Shown one piece after another: positions 43,673 to 51,785 of a stretch of 64,000 bases of DNA. This stretch comes from Fibrobacter sp. (GTDB lineage: Bacteria > Fibrobacterota > Fibrobacteria > Fibrobacterales > Fibrobacteraceae): positions 1 through 64,000 of the forward strand of contig NZ_JAFWOM010000027.1 in NCBI RefSeq assembly GCF_017545445.1. Reading direction: 5' to 3'. Each line of letters opens with the position of its first letter. Within the stretch, counting starts at the first letter, position 1. The position numbers were made by a program, and so were the translations under genes. The notes below the pieces were generated by a model. The model was given only the letters and a program-made list of their open reading frames with translations. It was not told the origin of the DNA and searched no databases.

Positions 43673-44227
43673 ATGCCTATAACAAATGTTGTGAAAATTT
43701 CCAATTGGAATGATGCCAAAGGTTTTGGTTTTGCCGAAGCTAACGGGAAAAAATATTTTGTTCATCGAAGCGCTTTAGGGCCGATTTCACGTAATCCCAA
43801 AGCTGGCGATACGATTGTTGTGACGCAGTTTGAAGAAACGCCGAAAGGTCCTCGTATATCATCGGGGGTGCTGGAAGGTGTTCCGTTAAAACAATTTCAG
43901 GAAAAGCGGACTCCGTATGTACCGGGCTATTATCGCAAACGAAAAATGAAAGCAGCTTTGATGCTTTTATTGATTGTTGTTCCGATAATGTTGTTTGTGT
44001 ATTGTCAGGAACATTCGTTCAATAAAAATTCATCTCAATCAGCGATTGGAACTGTTCCCCAAAATACGGATAGTGGTGTTGGATCTGGATTCCATTGCGA
44101 TGGACGTACGCATTGCAGCCAAATGAATAGTTATGAAGAAGCGTTGTTCTTTTTGAGAAATTGCCCAGGAACTCAAATGGACGGCGACGGTGATGGCATC
44201 CCCTGCGAACGCCAGTTTGGAAGGTAG
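43673..44227 (+). CDS. Cold-shock domain fused to membrane helix and excalibur domain
   Basis: The 184-residue protein has an N-terminal cold-shock-like fold (SNWNDAKGFGFAEANGKKYF and VHRSAL), one membrane helix (AALMLLLIVVPIMLFVYC, about residues 93-110) and a C-terminal excalibur calcium-binding motif (DGDGDGIPCE). DUF1294-type proteins join a cold-shock fold to membrane helices; the excalibur tail is an extra module. The motif would face outside if the N-terminus is cytoplasmic. It lies 6 bases before hsdR. Confidence 0.75.
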   Translation: MPITNVVKISNWNDAKGFGFAEANGKKYFVHRSALGPISRNPKAGDTIVVTQFEETPKGPRISSGVLEGVPLKQFQEKRTPYVPGYYRKRKMKAALMLLLIVVPIMLFVYCQEHSFNKNSSQSAIGTVPQNTDSGVGSGFHCDGRTHCSQMNSYEEALFFLRNCPGTQMDGDGDGIPCERQFGR

Positions 44228-44233
44228 ATTTTT

Positions 44234-47200
44234 ATGCCTGGTCTTTTTACAGAAGCGACGCGCGTTCAACTGACTGCAATTCAGCATTTGGCTCGCATCG
44301 GCTATACGTATTTGGGAAAAATTTCGGAGTCTGGCGCAACGCCGGCGATTCCCTACGACCCAGAGACGAACATCCTTGTAGATATTTTTGCGGAGCAGTT
44401 CAAGAAGCTGAATCCGGCTGCGACTGTTTCTGCACAGAGCGTGCTTTCGGACATTCAGAAGGAACTGGATGACGACGATTTGGGCCAGCAGTTCTACAAG
44501 CGCCTTACTAGCTATTCTTCACTTCGCCTAGTCGATTTTGAACACCCGGAAAACAACACGTACCATTGCACGGCGGAATTTACTTGCAAGAATGGCGATG
44601 AAAGTTTTCGCCCCGACATTACGTTGTTCGTCAACGGGCTCCCGCTTGTTTTTATCGAGGTCAAGAAGCCGAACAACGTAGGTGGCATGGTGGCCGAAAG
44701 TAAGCGGATGAACGACGAACGCTTCCCGAAGAAAAAGTTCCGCCGCTTTATCAACATCACGCAGTTGATGATTTTCTCCAACAACATGGAGTACGATGCC
44801 AAGGGCGGCGTTGTCCCGATTGAAGGCGTGTTCTATTGCACGGCTGCGAAAAACGAAGCGCGTTTCAACTGCTTCAGGGAAGAGAACCCCAAGCGCGCGG
44901 CAATTGCGCCGTTCCACGCCAATTATCCTTATTTGCCGATTCCTGCGGATCTCGAAAAGAGAGTCCTGATGGATTTCAATGTTCCGGTCTTGAAAGAGAA
45001 TCCGGAATACAAGACGAATCTCGATATCAACACGCCCACGAACCGCGTGCTTACTTCTATGGTGAGCCCGGAGCGTTTGCTCTTTTTGCTCAAGTACGGC
45101 ATCGCTTACTTGCATGTCGAAAAAGAGAAGGACGGTCAAATCGAGAGCCGCCACGAAAAGCACATCATGCGGTACCAGCAATTTTTTGCGGCCATGATTA
45201 TCCGTGAAAAACTGGCAGCGGGTGCGACATCCGGCATTGTGTGGCATACGCAGGGTTCGGGCAAGACAGCACTTTCTTTCCACTTGAGCAAAGTCCTCAA
45301 GGACTATTACGCCAAGCAGAACAAAGTCGCGAAATTCTACTTTATTGTGGACCGCCTAGATTTGCTGGAGCAGGCGACCGAGGAATTGAGCAATCGCGGC
45401 CTCAAGGTGACAACGGCAAATTCCCGCACGGAACTCATGGAACAGTTCCGCACGCAGCAGGCCTTGCAGGGCAACGCCGGTGTCGATGAAATTACCGTGG
45501 TGAACATCCAGAAGTTTGAAAATGACACCGAGAAAGTGGAAATCCCGAATTACGCCACGAATTTGCAACGCGTGTTCATTATGGACGAAGCGCATCGCGG
45601 CTACAAACCGGGCGGATGTTTCCTTTCGAACCTTTTCAATGCCGACAAGAACGCCATCAAGATAGCGCTTACCGGCACGCCGCTCATCGGGAGCGAAAAG
45701 GCGAGCTGCAAGGTCTTTGGCGATTACTTCCACACGTATTATTACGACCGTTCCATTCAAGACGGCTACACGCTAAAGATTATCCGCGAAGATATCGAAA
45801 CAAGTTACCGCAAAAAACTGAACGATGCTTACGAAAGCGTGCAGAAACTGGTGGAGAAGGGTTCTGTCTCGAAGGACATGATTATTCGGCACCCCACATA
45901 CGTTAAGGCGTTGCTCCGCTACATCATCAACGATTTGGTGAAGTTCCGTGCCATGCAGGGCGACAACGACCTTGGCGGCATGATTATTGCTGAATCTTCG
46001 GAACAGGCTCGAAACTTGTACAAGTTCTTCAACGAGATTCAGGACGAACTCAATGAAAACCGCATCCAGAAAATCAACTTGAAAGCGGGCCTGATTCTCT
46101 TCGATAGCGATGACAAGGAAACCCGCAAGCAGATTATCAACGACTTCAAGAAGAACTACACGATTGATATTCTGATTGTTTACAACATGTTGCTGACGGG
46201 CTTTGACGCACCGCGCCTCAAGCGATTGTATTTCGGTCGCAAAATCGAAGATCATAATTTGTTGCAGGCGATTACACGCGTGAATCGCCCGTACAAGAAC
46301 ATGAAACGCGGATTCTTGATTGACTTTGCCGACATCAAGAAGAATTTCGACGAGACCAATGCCGCGTATTTGCAGGAACTGAACCGCTATAATGATGCCG
46401 ATACTGACCCAGACGATAACTTGCCCGACATGTACAATCAAGTCATGGAAGATAAGGACGCCCTTATCAATCACATGAAGGTGGCACGTCAGGCATTGTT
46501 CAGTTATACCACCGACAACGTGGAAGTTTTCTCTACAGAAATTTCTAGCCTTGAAGATAAGAAGGTTTTGATAGAACTGCGCAAGGCGTTGGAACTCGCC
46601 AAGGATGCGATGAACCTTGTGCGTACTTTCGGTGACGATGCCCTTAAAAAGGACTTTGAAAAGCTGAACATCGAAAAGTTGCCGCTCATGCTTTCGGAAG
46701 TGAACCACCGCATTGCGATGATTAACCAGAAAGAGGCGTGGGTGAGCAGCGAGGCGACGCAGTTTGCTGTAAACGAAGCCATGATGAACATCGAGTTCAA
46801 CTTTAGCTGCATCGGCACTGAAGAACTGAAAATCATTGACAATGGCACGGAACTGCGTGAAAAGTATAAACGTGCTCTTCGCGGATTTCTGGATAACTTC
46901 GACCACGAAGACCCTGTGTTTGTTGAATTGGAACAGGAGTTCAAGCGCATCTTTGACGAGCACGGCTTTACCCCGGAAAACCTTGCCGTTTATAACGAGC
47001 AGAACCAGGCGATGAACGACATCCTGAAACGCCTCGAAGATCTTCGCAAATCAAACGACGCCCTTTTGCGCAAGTACAACGGCGACACGAAATTCGCCTA
47101 CGTCCACAAGCGCATCCGCGAAGAGAATAAGGCCCGCGAACCCAAGCACCAGGCACCAATTATCTCGAAGTTCGACGAAGAAATTGTGCAGGCTCTCTTG

Positions 47201-47410
47201 ACTATCAAGGGTACGATTGACGCGAAAGTTTTCGACCGCAACGACATCCTGAAGCAGGATGCCTACTTCGGCAAGACTGTGATGAAAGAGATTGCAGACG
47301 GACTCGCGCATTTCCCGCAAATCAAGCCTGAAATGCCCGACTATCTGTTTATCCAACAGCGCATCGCCAAGCAGTATATTAACCAGTATAACGCCTACTA
47401 CGGAAATTAG
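44234..47410 (+). CDS. hsdR: Type I restriction enzyme R subunit
   Basis: A 1058-residue protein. The N-terminal nuclease core is RPDITLFVNGLPLVFIEVKK (about residues 124-143). Helicase motifs follow: HTQGSGKTALSFHL (Walker A, about 336-349), FIMDEAHRG (about 447-455), LTGTPL and QAITRVNRP. It cuts DNA after ATP-driven translocation when the target is unmethylated. Codon use here is more GC-rich than in the downstream defence genes. hsdM follows after an intervening GxxExxY gene. Confidence 0.95.
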   Translation: MPGLFTEATRVQLTAIQHLARIGYTYLGKISESGATPAIPYDPETNILVDIFAEQFKKLNPAATVSAQSVLSDIQKELDDDDLGQQFYKRLTSYSSLRLVDFEHPENNTYHCTAEFTCKNGDESFRPDITLFVNGLPLVFIEVKKPNNVGGMVAESKRMNDERFPKKKFRRFINITQLMIFSNNMEYDAKGGVVPIEGVFYCTAAKNEARFNCFREENPKRAAIAPFHANYPYLPIPADLEKRVLMDFNVPVLKENPEYKTNLDINTPTNRVLTSMVSPERLLFLLKYGIAYLHVEKEKDGQIESRHEKHIMRYQQFFAAMIIREKLAAGATSGIVWHTQGSGKTALSFHLSKVLKDYYAKQNKVAKFYFIVDRLDLLEQATEELSNRGLKVTTANSRTELMEQFRTQQALQGNAGVDEITVVNIQKFENDTEKVEIPNYATNLQRVFIMDEAHRGYKPGGCFLSNLFNADKNAIKIALTGTPLIGSEKASCKVFGDYFHTYYYDRSIQDGYTLKIIREDIETSYRKKLNDAYESVQKLVEKGSVSKDMIIRHPTYVKALLRYIINDLVKFRAMQGDNDLGGMIIAESSEQARNLYKFFNEIQDELNENRIQKINLKAGLILFDSDDKETRKQIINDFKKNYTIDILIVYNMLLTGFDAPRLKRLYFGRKIEDHNLLQAITRVNRPYKNMKRGFLIDFADIKKNFDETNAAYLQELNRYNDADTDPDDNLPDMYNQVMEDKDALINHMKVARQALFSYTTDNVEVFSTEISSLEDKKVLIELRKALELAKDAMNLVRTFGDDALKKDFEKLNIEKLPLMLSEVNHRIAMINQKEAWVSSEATQFAVNEAMMNIEFNFSCIGTEELKIIDNGTELREKYKRALRGFLDNFDHEDPVFVELEQEFKRIFDEHGFTPENLAVYNEQNQAMNDILKRLEDLRKSNDALLRKYNGDTKFAYVHKRIREENKAREPKHQAPIISKFDEEIVQALLTIKGTIDAKVFDRNDILKQDAYFGKTVMKEIADGLAHFPQIKPEMPDYLFIQQRIAKQYINQYNAYYGN

Positions 47411-47428
47411 AATGCTATAAAATAAGGA

Positions 47429-47548
47429 GCCACACGGATTTTTTTGCCACACGGATTGTATACACCAAATGCTAGACTCGGTTATAGGTCTGCAAGCAGC
47501 CCTGCAACACTCGCCTTACGCATTTGTCGATTTTCCTAACGGAAAATC
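47429..47548. repeat. Left-end repeats before first GxxExxY gene
   Basis: Two GCCACACGGATT copies (47429-47440, 47446-47457), a diverged variable-stem element on the minus strand (about 47476-47514, stem CTGCAAGCAG) and the hairpin GATTTTCCTAACGGAAAATC (47529-47548). Confidence 0.75.
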
Positions 47549-47559
47549 AAGGAAAAAGT

Positions 47560-47943
47560 ATGATAATTAACGAGAATGAAACGGGAAATATAATAAAGGC
47601 ATGTTTTGAAGTCCATAATGAATTGGGTCATGGATTTCTTGAAGCCGTATATCAAGAAGCTTTGGAAGAAGAATTTAAATTGCAAGGCATCCCGTATGAG
47701 AGGGAAAAACTGCTCCCTGTATTTTACAAAGGAAAGGCTCTTAAGAAAGAGTATTATGCGGATTTTATCTGCTATGATAAAATAATTGTTGAATTAAAAT
47801 CTGTGAGTGTTTTGTCTAAACCACATAAGGCTCAGGTGCTAAATTATTTGAATGCAGCAAAAAAGGATATCGGATTGTTGGTAAATTTTGGCGAAACATC
47901 GTTAAAATGGGAAAGGATAACGAATTTTAAAAAGGAAAATTAA
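47560..47943 (+). CDS. GxxExxY-family PD-(D/E)XK protein (copy 1)
   Basis: Start at 47560 after AAGGAAAAAGT. The 127-residue product has GHGFLEAVY (GxxExxY motif, about residues 24-30) and KKEYYADFICYDKIIVELKS, the D...ExK core of PD-(D/E)XK nucleases. It is almost identical to copy 2 at 51282. It sits between hsdR and hsdM, inside the restriction locus. Family function is unknown; the fold suggests a nuclease. Confidence 0.85.
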   Translation: MIINENETGNIIKACFEVHNELGHGFLEAVYQEALEEEFKLQGIPYEREKLLPVFYKGKALKKEYYADFICYDKIIVELKSVSVLSKPHKAQVLNYLNAAKKDIGLLVNFGETSLKWERITNFKKEN

Positions 47944-47969
47944 TCAGGAAAATAGATAGTTATAATGAT

Positions 47970-48096
47970 GCCACACGGATTCGATTTTCCTAACGGAAAA
48001 TCAAGGAGAAAAAATGGGAATGAAAGTGATAAATGCAGAATTAAGTGTTTTTATTAAAACCAAGAAATTGCGTTAGCAATTTCCAATCCGTGTGGC
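47970..48096. mobile_element. Empty 127-bp TIR element (MITE-like)
   Basis: GCCACACGGATTCGA (47970-47984) and AATCCGTGTGGC (48085-48096) form inverted ends. Inside the ends are hairpins GATTTTCCTAACGGAAAATC and GAAATTGCGTTAGCAATTTC (48064-48083). It has the ends of the GxxExxY cassette but no nuclease gene. Confidence 0.65.
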
Positions 48097-48137
48097 AACC
48101 AAAAGAGATTTTCTATACTAGATTTTAGGAACTAAAG

Positions 48138-49790
48138 ATGAACATCAAAGACAAGACCATTGCCCTTATTGACTCTCTCAAGGCCACTTGCCAAACATAC
48201 GGTATGGGCAATGACGGCAACGAATACAAGATTATCACCCAGGTGTTTTTGTACAAGTTTATGGCCGACAAATTCGGCTACGAACTCAAAAAAATTAACG
48301 ACCCTTGCCTGAAGGCACTCAAAAAATCCGACAAGTGGGAAGAGGAATACGCGAAACTCTCCAAGGCCGACCGTGAAAAGGTGAGCCTCTTCTTGCCGCC
48401 CGAAGTCCCGGTGTTCAAGCCCGACTACCTGATTGCAAACCTCTGGAACAAGCAGGCCAAGGGCGATTTCGACGTCATCTTTGACGAGACCATGGTCGCC
48501 ATCGCAAAGGACAACCTGGACGTATTCTACACCAAGACCGCGCAAGAGACGAAAATCCCCATCTTCGAAAAGCTCACCATCTTCGTGACCGACGACGCCC
48601 AGCGTGCAAACTTCGCCCGCGCCCTTGTCGATAAACTCGTGAACTTCAGCTTCGAAGACGCCTTCGCCGAACACTACGACTTTTTCTCGGACATCTTTGA
48701 ATACCTGCTCAAGGACTACAACACCGCAGGCGGCGGCAAGTACGCCGAATATTACACCCCCAAGGCCATCGCAAAGATCATGGCCCGCCTCTTGGTGGGC
48801 GACAACGCCGACCTGCACAACGTAGAATGCTACGACCCCAGCGCAGGTACCGGCACCTTGCTCATGGCGCTTAGCCACCAGATAGGCGAAGACCGCTGCA
48901 CCATCTTTGCACAAGACATCTCGCAGCGCAGTAACAAAATGCTCAAGCTGAACCTGCTGTTGAACGGACTCGTTTCGAGCCTCGATCACGCCGTGCAGGG
49001 CGACACCCTCCTGGAACCCTACCACAAGAGCGACGACGGCAAGAGCCTCAAGCAGTTCGATTACGTGGTGAGCAATCCACCCTTCAAGATGGACTTCAGC
49101 GACACCCGCGACGACATCGAAAAGAAATGGAACGCCCGTTTCTGGGCAGGCGTGCCGAAAGTCCCGAATAAGAAAAAGGAGAGCATGGCCATCTACACCT
49201 GCTTTATCCAGCACGTGGTGAACAGCATCAAGGCAGGCGGCAAGGGCGCCATCGTAATCCCCACCGGGTTCATCACCGCGAAATCCGGCATCGAGCACAA
49301 AATCCTCGAACGCATCGTTGACGAACACATCGTCTATGGCGTGGTGAGCATGCCGAGCAACGTATTCGCGAACACCGGCACCAACGTGAGCGTGCTCTTC
49401 TTCGACAAAACCCGCAAAAAGACCGACAACGACAAAGTCACACTCGTTGACGCAAGCAAACTCGGCAAGGAATACAAAGACGCGAACGGCCTCAAGAAAG
49501 TCCGCCTCGAAGACGACGAAATCGAGAAAATCGTGACCACCTTCCGCAAGGCGAAAGCCGTCGAGGACTTTAGCGTAGTCGTGAGCTACAGCGAAGTCAA
49601 GGAAAAAGGCTACAGCCTGAGCGCCGGCCAGTATTTCGACATCAAGATTGATTATGTGGACATAACCGCCGACGAATTCAACGCCCAGATGAAAGCCGAC
49701 ACCGAAGAACTCGCCGCCATGTTCGCCGAAAGCCACAAACTCGAGCGTGAAATACAGAAACAGTTGAGCAACTTGAAATTTGTAAAGTAA
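48138..49790 (+). CDS. hsdM: Type I restriction-modification methyltransferase M subunit
   Basis: A 550-residue protein: DPSAGTGTLLMALSHQIGED (SAM site, about residues 233-252), YVVSNPPFKMDF (catalytic NPPF, about 312-315) and the C-terminal tail. It methylates adenine to protect self DNA and assembles with HsdS. The start follows AGGAACTAAAG. GC-rich codon use. Confidence 0.95.
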   Translation: MNIKDKTIALIDSLKATCQTYGMGNDGNEYKIITQVFLYKFMADKFGYELKKINDPCLKALKKSDKWEEEYAKLSKADREKVSLFLPPEVPVFKPDYLIANLWNKQAKGDFDVIFDETMVAIAKDNLDVFYTKTAQETKIPIFEKLTIFVTDDAQRANFARALVDKLVNFSFEDAFAEHYDFFSDIFEYLLKDYNTAGGGKYAEYYTPKAIAKIMARLLVGDNADLHNVECYDPSAGTGTLLMALSHQIGEDRCTIFAQDISQRSNKMLKLNLLLNGLVSSLDHAVQGDTLLEPYHKSDDGKSLKQFDYVVSNPPFKMDFSDTRDDIEKKWNARFWAGVPKVPNKKKESMAIYTCFIQHVVNSIKAGGKGAIVIPTGFITAKSGIEHKILERIVDEHIVYGVVSMPSNVFANTGTNVSVLFFDKTRKKTDNDKVTLVDASKLGKEYKDANGLKKVRLEDDEIEKIVTTFRKAKAVEDFSVVVSYSEVKEKGYSLSAGQYFDIKIDYVDITADEFNAQMKADTEELAAMFAESHKLEREIQKQLSNLKFVK

Positions 49791-49896
49791 AATCTTGACA
49801 TTAGGCCTTTTATTATGTATATTTATGAACAAGAAAACCCTGCACGCCTCTTTGCAATGCGCAACCAGCGGGGTTCTTTTTTTAGGGGAGGGGTAG

Positions 49897-50808
49897 GTGC
49901 CGCTAAGTGTTTACAATAAACCTCCCTTGTCGTTGCAGGATCAGGCGAGACTTTTGATTTCCAGAGGACTTCAAGGAATTACGGAGTCGGAACTTGTACA
50001 GGTCCTTTCAAATATCAGTTATTACCGCCTGCGTGGATATACATATCCATATCAGAATAATGCCGTGCCGGGGAGCCCATTCCTTACTGGGGTCTGTTGG
50101 GCTTATATCAAGAACGATTACGAGTTTGATGTGGGTCTAAGGACCATTGTTTCGGAAGCTTTATCTTACATTGAAATAGCTGTTCGCACACAGATGGAAT
50201 ATCATCTTTCGTTATCCCATGGATCGCGCTGGTATGAAGATTCGGCCCTGTGCAATAGCCAGAATATTTTCCGGGACAACTTGGACGAACTGCGTAAGCA
50301 CTGGAACCGTTCGCGGGAGGTTTTCAAGGAGCATTATCTAAACAAATATGATTCCTCTGTTTCGCCGCCTGCATGGATGATTTTTGAAACGACCACTTTT
50401 GGTACGGTATCAAAGACCTTCTCTAACCTCAAAAACAACATTCCCGCCAAAACCGCCGTGGCCCAATATTTTGGATTCAGCCGCAATACCATGCGTGTCC
50501 TGGTAAGCTGGTTCCAGCATTTAAACCTTGTCCGTAACATTTGTGCCCATTATTCGCGACTTTTCACTAGAAGTTTTATCGTGCGGCCGATGATACCGAT
50601 TCACAGGCCTACAAAATGGGTTGATAGCATTCCACGGCAGGACCGGATTTATTTTTCTTTGTGTATCATTACAAAGTTGTTGGATAGTTGTGCGCCAAAT
50701 TATCAGTTCAAGGAAAAATTGAAAGAACTGATGAAAAAAGTTCGTCGTGATCAGCTGCCGTCATTGGGATTCCCAGAGAACTGGCGAGAACAGGATTTAT
50801 TTACATAA
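49897..50808 (+). CDS. Abi_2 (AbiD/AbiF-like) protein with HEPN motif
   Basis: GTG start after GGGGAGGGG. The 303-residue product has the Abi_2 opening (SLQDQARLLISRGLQGITES, SYYRLRGYTYPYQ) and RNICAHYSRLF (about residues 212-222), an R-x4-H HEPN RNase motif. AbiD/F proteins stop phage growth by abortive infection, probably by cutting RNA. It lies between hsdM and hsdS. Confidence 0.88.
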   Translation: MPLSVYNKPPLSLQDQARLLISRGLQGITESELVQVLSNISYYRLRGYTYPYQNNAVPGSPFLTGVCWAYIKNDYEFDVGLRTIVSEALSYIEIAVRTQMEYHLSLSHGSRWYEDSALCNSQNIFRDNLDELRKHWNRSREVFKEHYLNKYDSSVSPPAWMIFETTTFGTVSKTFSNLKNNIPAKTAVAQYFGFSRNTMRVLVSWFQHLNLVRNICAHYSRLFTRSFIVRPMIPIHRPTKWVDSIPRQDRIYFSLCIITKLLDSCAPNYQFKEKLKELMKKVRRDQLPSLGFPENWREQDLFT

Positions 50809-50830
50809 AGAGGAAATTGAAGTTATTGAT

Positions 50831-51237
50831 GCCACACGGATTGTACAAAGTACCAAATGCTAGGCTCGGTTATAGGTCTGCAAGCAGCCCTGCGACGCTC
50901 GCCTTACGCATTTGTCGATTTTCCTAACGGAAAATCTTTGTAGAAATCATAAGGGATGTGTCATTCTGAGCGAAACGAAGTGAAGTCGATAAACGAAACT
51001 TGACAACTTGTTGGTTTAGTTGAGTTATCCCCTTTGGGGAAGAATCTAGGAAAAAAGAAAGATGAACTATTTGAATGGATATACAAAGGGGGAAGTCTCC
51101 CCCTCGCTCCAGCCCCGTCTAAGGTCCCTGAGCCTGCCGAAGGGCCGGGCTTCCGCTACCCCTTCTAGCGGGGGCACCCCGCAACGCCCCGATAACGCCA
51201 CACGGATTGTTCAAGGAACCAAATGCTAGTCTATAAT
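50831..51237. repeat. Left-end repeat and dispersed repeats before second GxxExxY cassette
   Basis: GCCACACGGATT (50831-50842), a variable-stem element on the minus strand (50864-50900, flank GAGCGTCGC), GATTTTCCTAACGGAAAATC (50917-50936), then dispersed CATTCTGAGCGAAACGAAG and GAGCCTGCCGAAGGG repeats and another GCCACACGGATT near 51197. No gene seen. Confidence 0.65.
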
Positions 51238-51702
51238 GCCACACGGATTCGATTTTCCTAACGGAAAATCAAGGAAAATGTATGATAATTAACGAGAACG
51301 AAACGGGAAACATAATAAAGGCTTGTTTTGAAGTCCATAATGAACTAGGTCATGGATTCCTTGAAGCCGTATATCAAGAAGCCTTGGAAGAAGAGTTTAA
51401 AATGCAAGGTATCCCGTATGAGAGAGAAAAACTGCTCCCTGTATTTTATAAGGGAAAACCGCTGAAGAAAGAATACTATGCGGATTTCATCTGTTATGAC
51501 AAAATAATCGTTGAACTAAAATCAGTGAGTGTATTGTCGAAACCGCACAAAGCTCAAGTATTGAATTATCTGAATGCTGCAAAAAAAGATGTTGGATTGT
51601 TGGTGAACTTTGGGGAAACCTCGTTAAAATGGGAACGTATAACGAATTTCAAAAAGGAAAATTAACCAAGAAATTGCGTTAGCAATTTCGAATCCGTGTG
51701 GC
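51238..51702. mobile_element. GxxExxY cassette with 15-bp perfect terminal inverted repeats
   Basis: GCCACACGGATTCGA (51238-51252) and its reverse complement TCGAATCCGTGTGGC (51688-51702) bound a 465-bp unit with one gene. Inside each end is a hairpin: GATTTTCCTAACGGAAAATC on the left, GAAATTGCGTTAGCAATTTC (51670-51689) on the right. Reading both ends inward, the outer 15 bases and the TAAC loop are the same but the stem bases differ in compensated fashion. No transposase is inside. Confidence 0.75.
51282..51665 (+). CDS. GxxExxY-family PD-(D/E)XK protein (copy 2)
   Basis: A 127-residue product, nearly identical to copy 1 (a few residues differ, e.g. KMQG for KLQG, KPLK for KALK, DVGL for DIGL). 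It has the GHGFLEAVY motif and ADFICYDKIIVELK core. Many third-position differences from copy 1 show protein-level conservation. It is the cargo of the TIR cassette 51238-51702. Confidence 0.87.
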   Translation: MIINENETGNIIKACFEVHNELGHGFLEAVYQEALEEEFKMQGIPYEREKLLPVFYKGKPLKKEYYADFICYDKIIVELKSVSVLSKPHKAQVLNYLNAAKKDVGLLVNFGETSLKWERITNFKKEN

Positions 51703-51785
51703 AAAGAAAAAGAATCTTGGTGAACTTGAATATGGAAATGATATTAGACGAAAGACGAGAGACGAAAGACGAAAAAGTTAGCGGT

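Noticed and set aside
45773-46963. 396-residue ORF antisense to hsdR
   Set aside because: Shadow of hsdR, whose helicase motifs cover the same region.
47529-48083. Integron attC sites from TAAC/GTTA hairpins
   Set aside because: TAAC is in the loop, not in R-box arms; no integrase and the layout fits terminal inverted repeats better.
48132-49832. 566-residue ORF antisense to hsdM
   Set aside because: It is the shadow of the GC-rich hsdM gene; it has no ribosome site and hsdM motifs are all on the plus strand.
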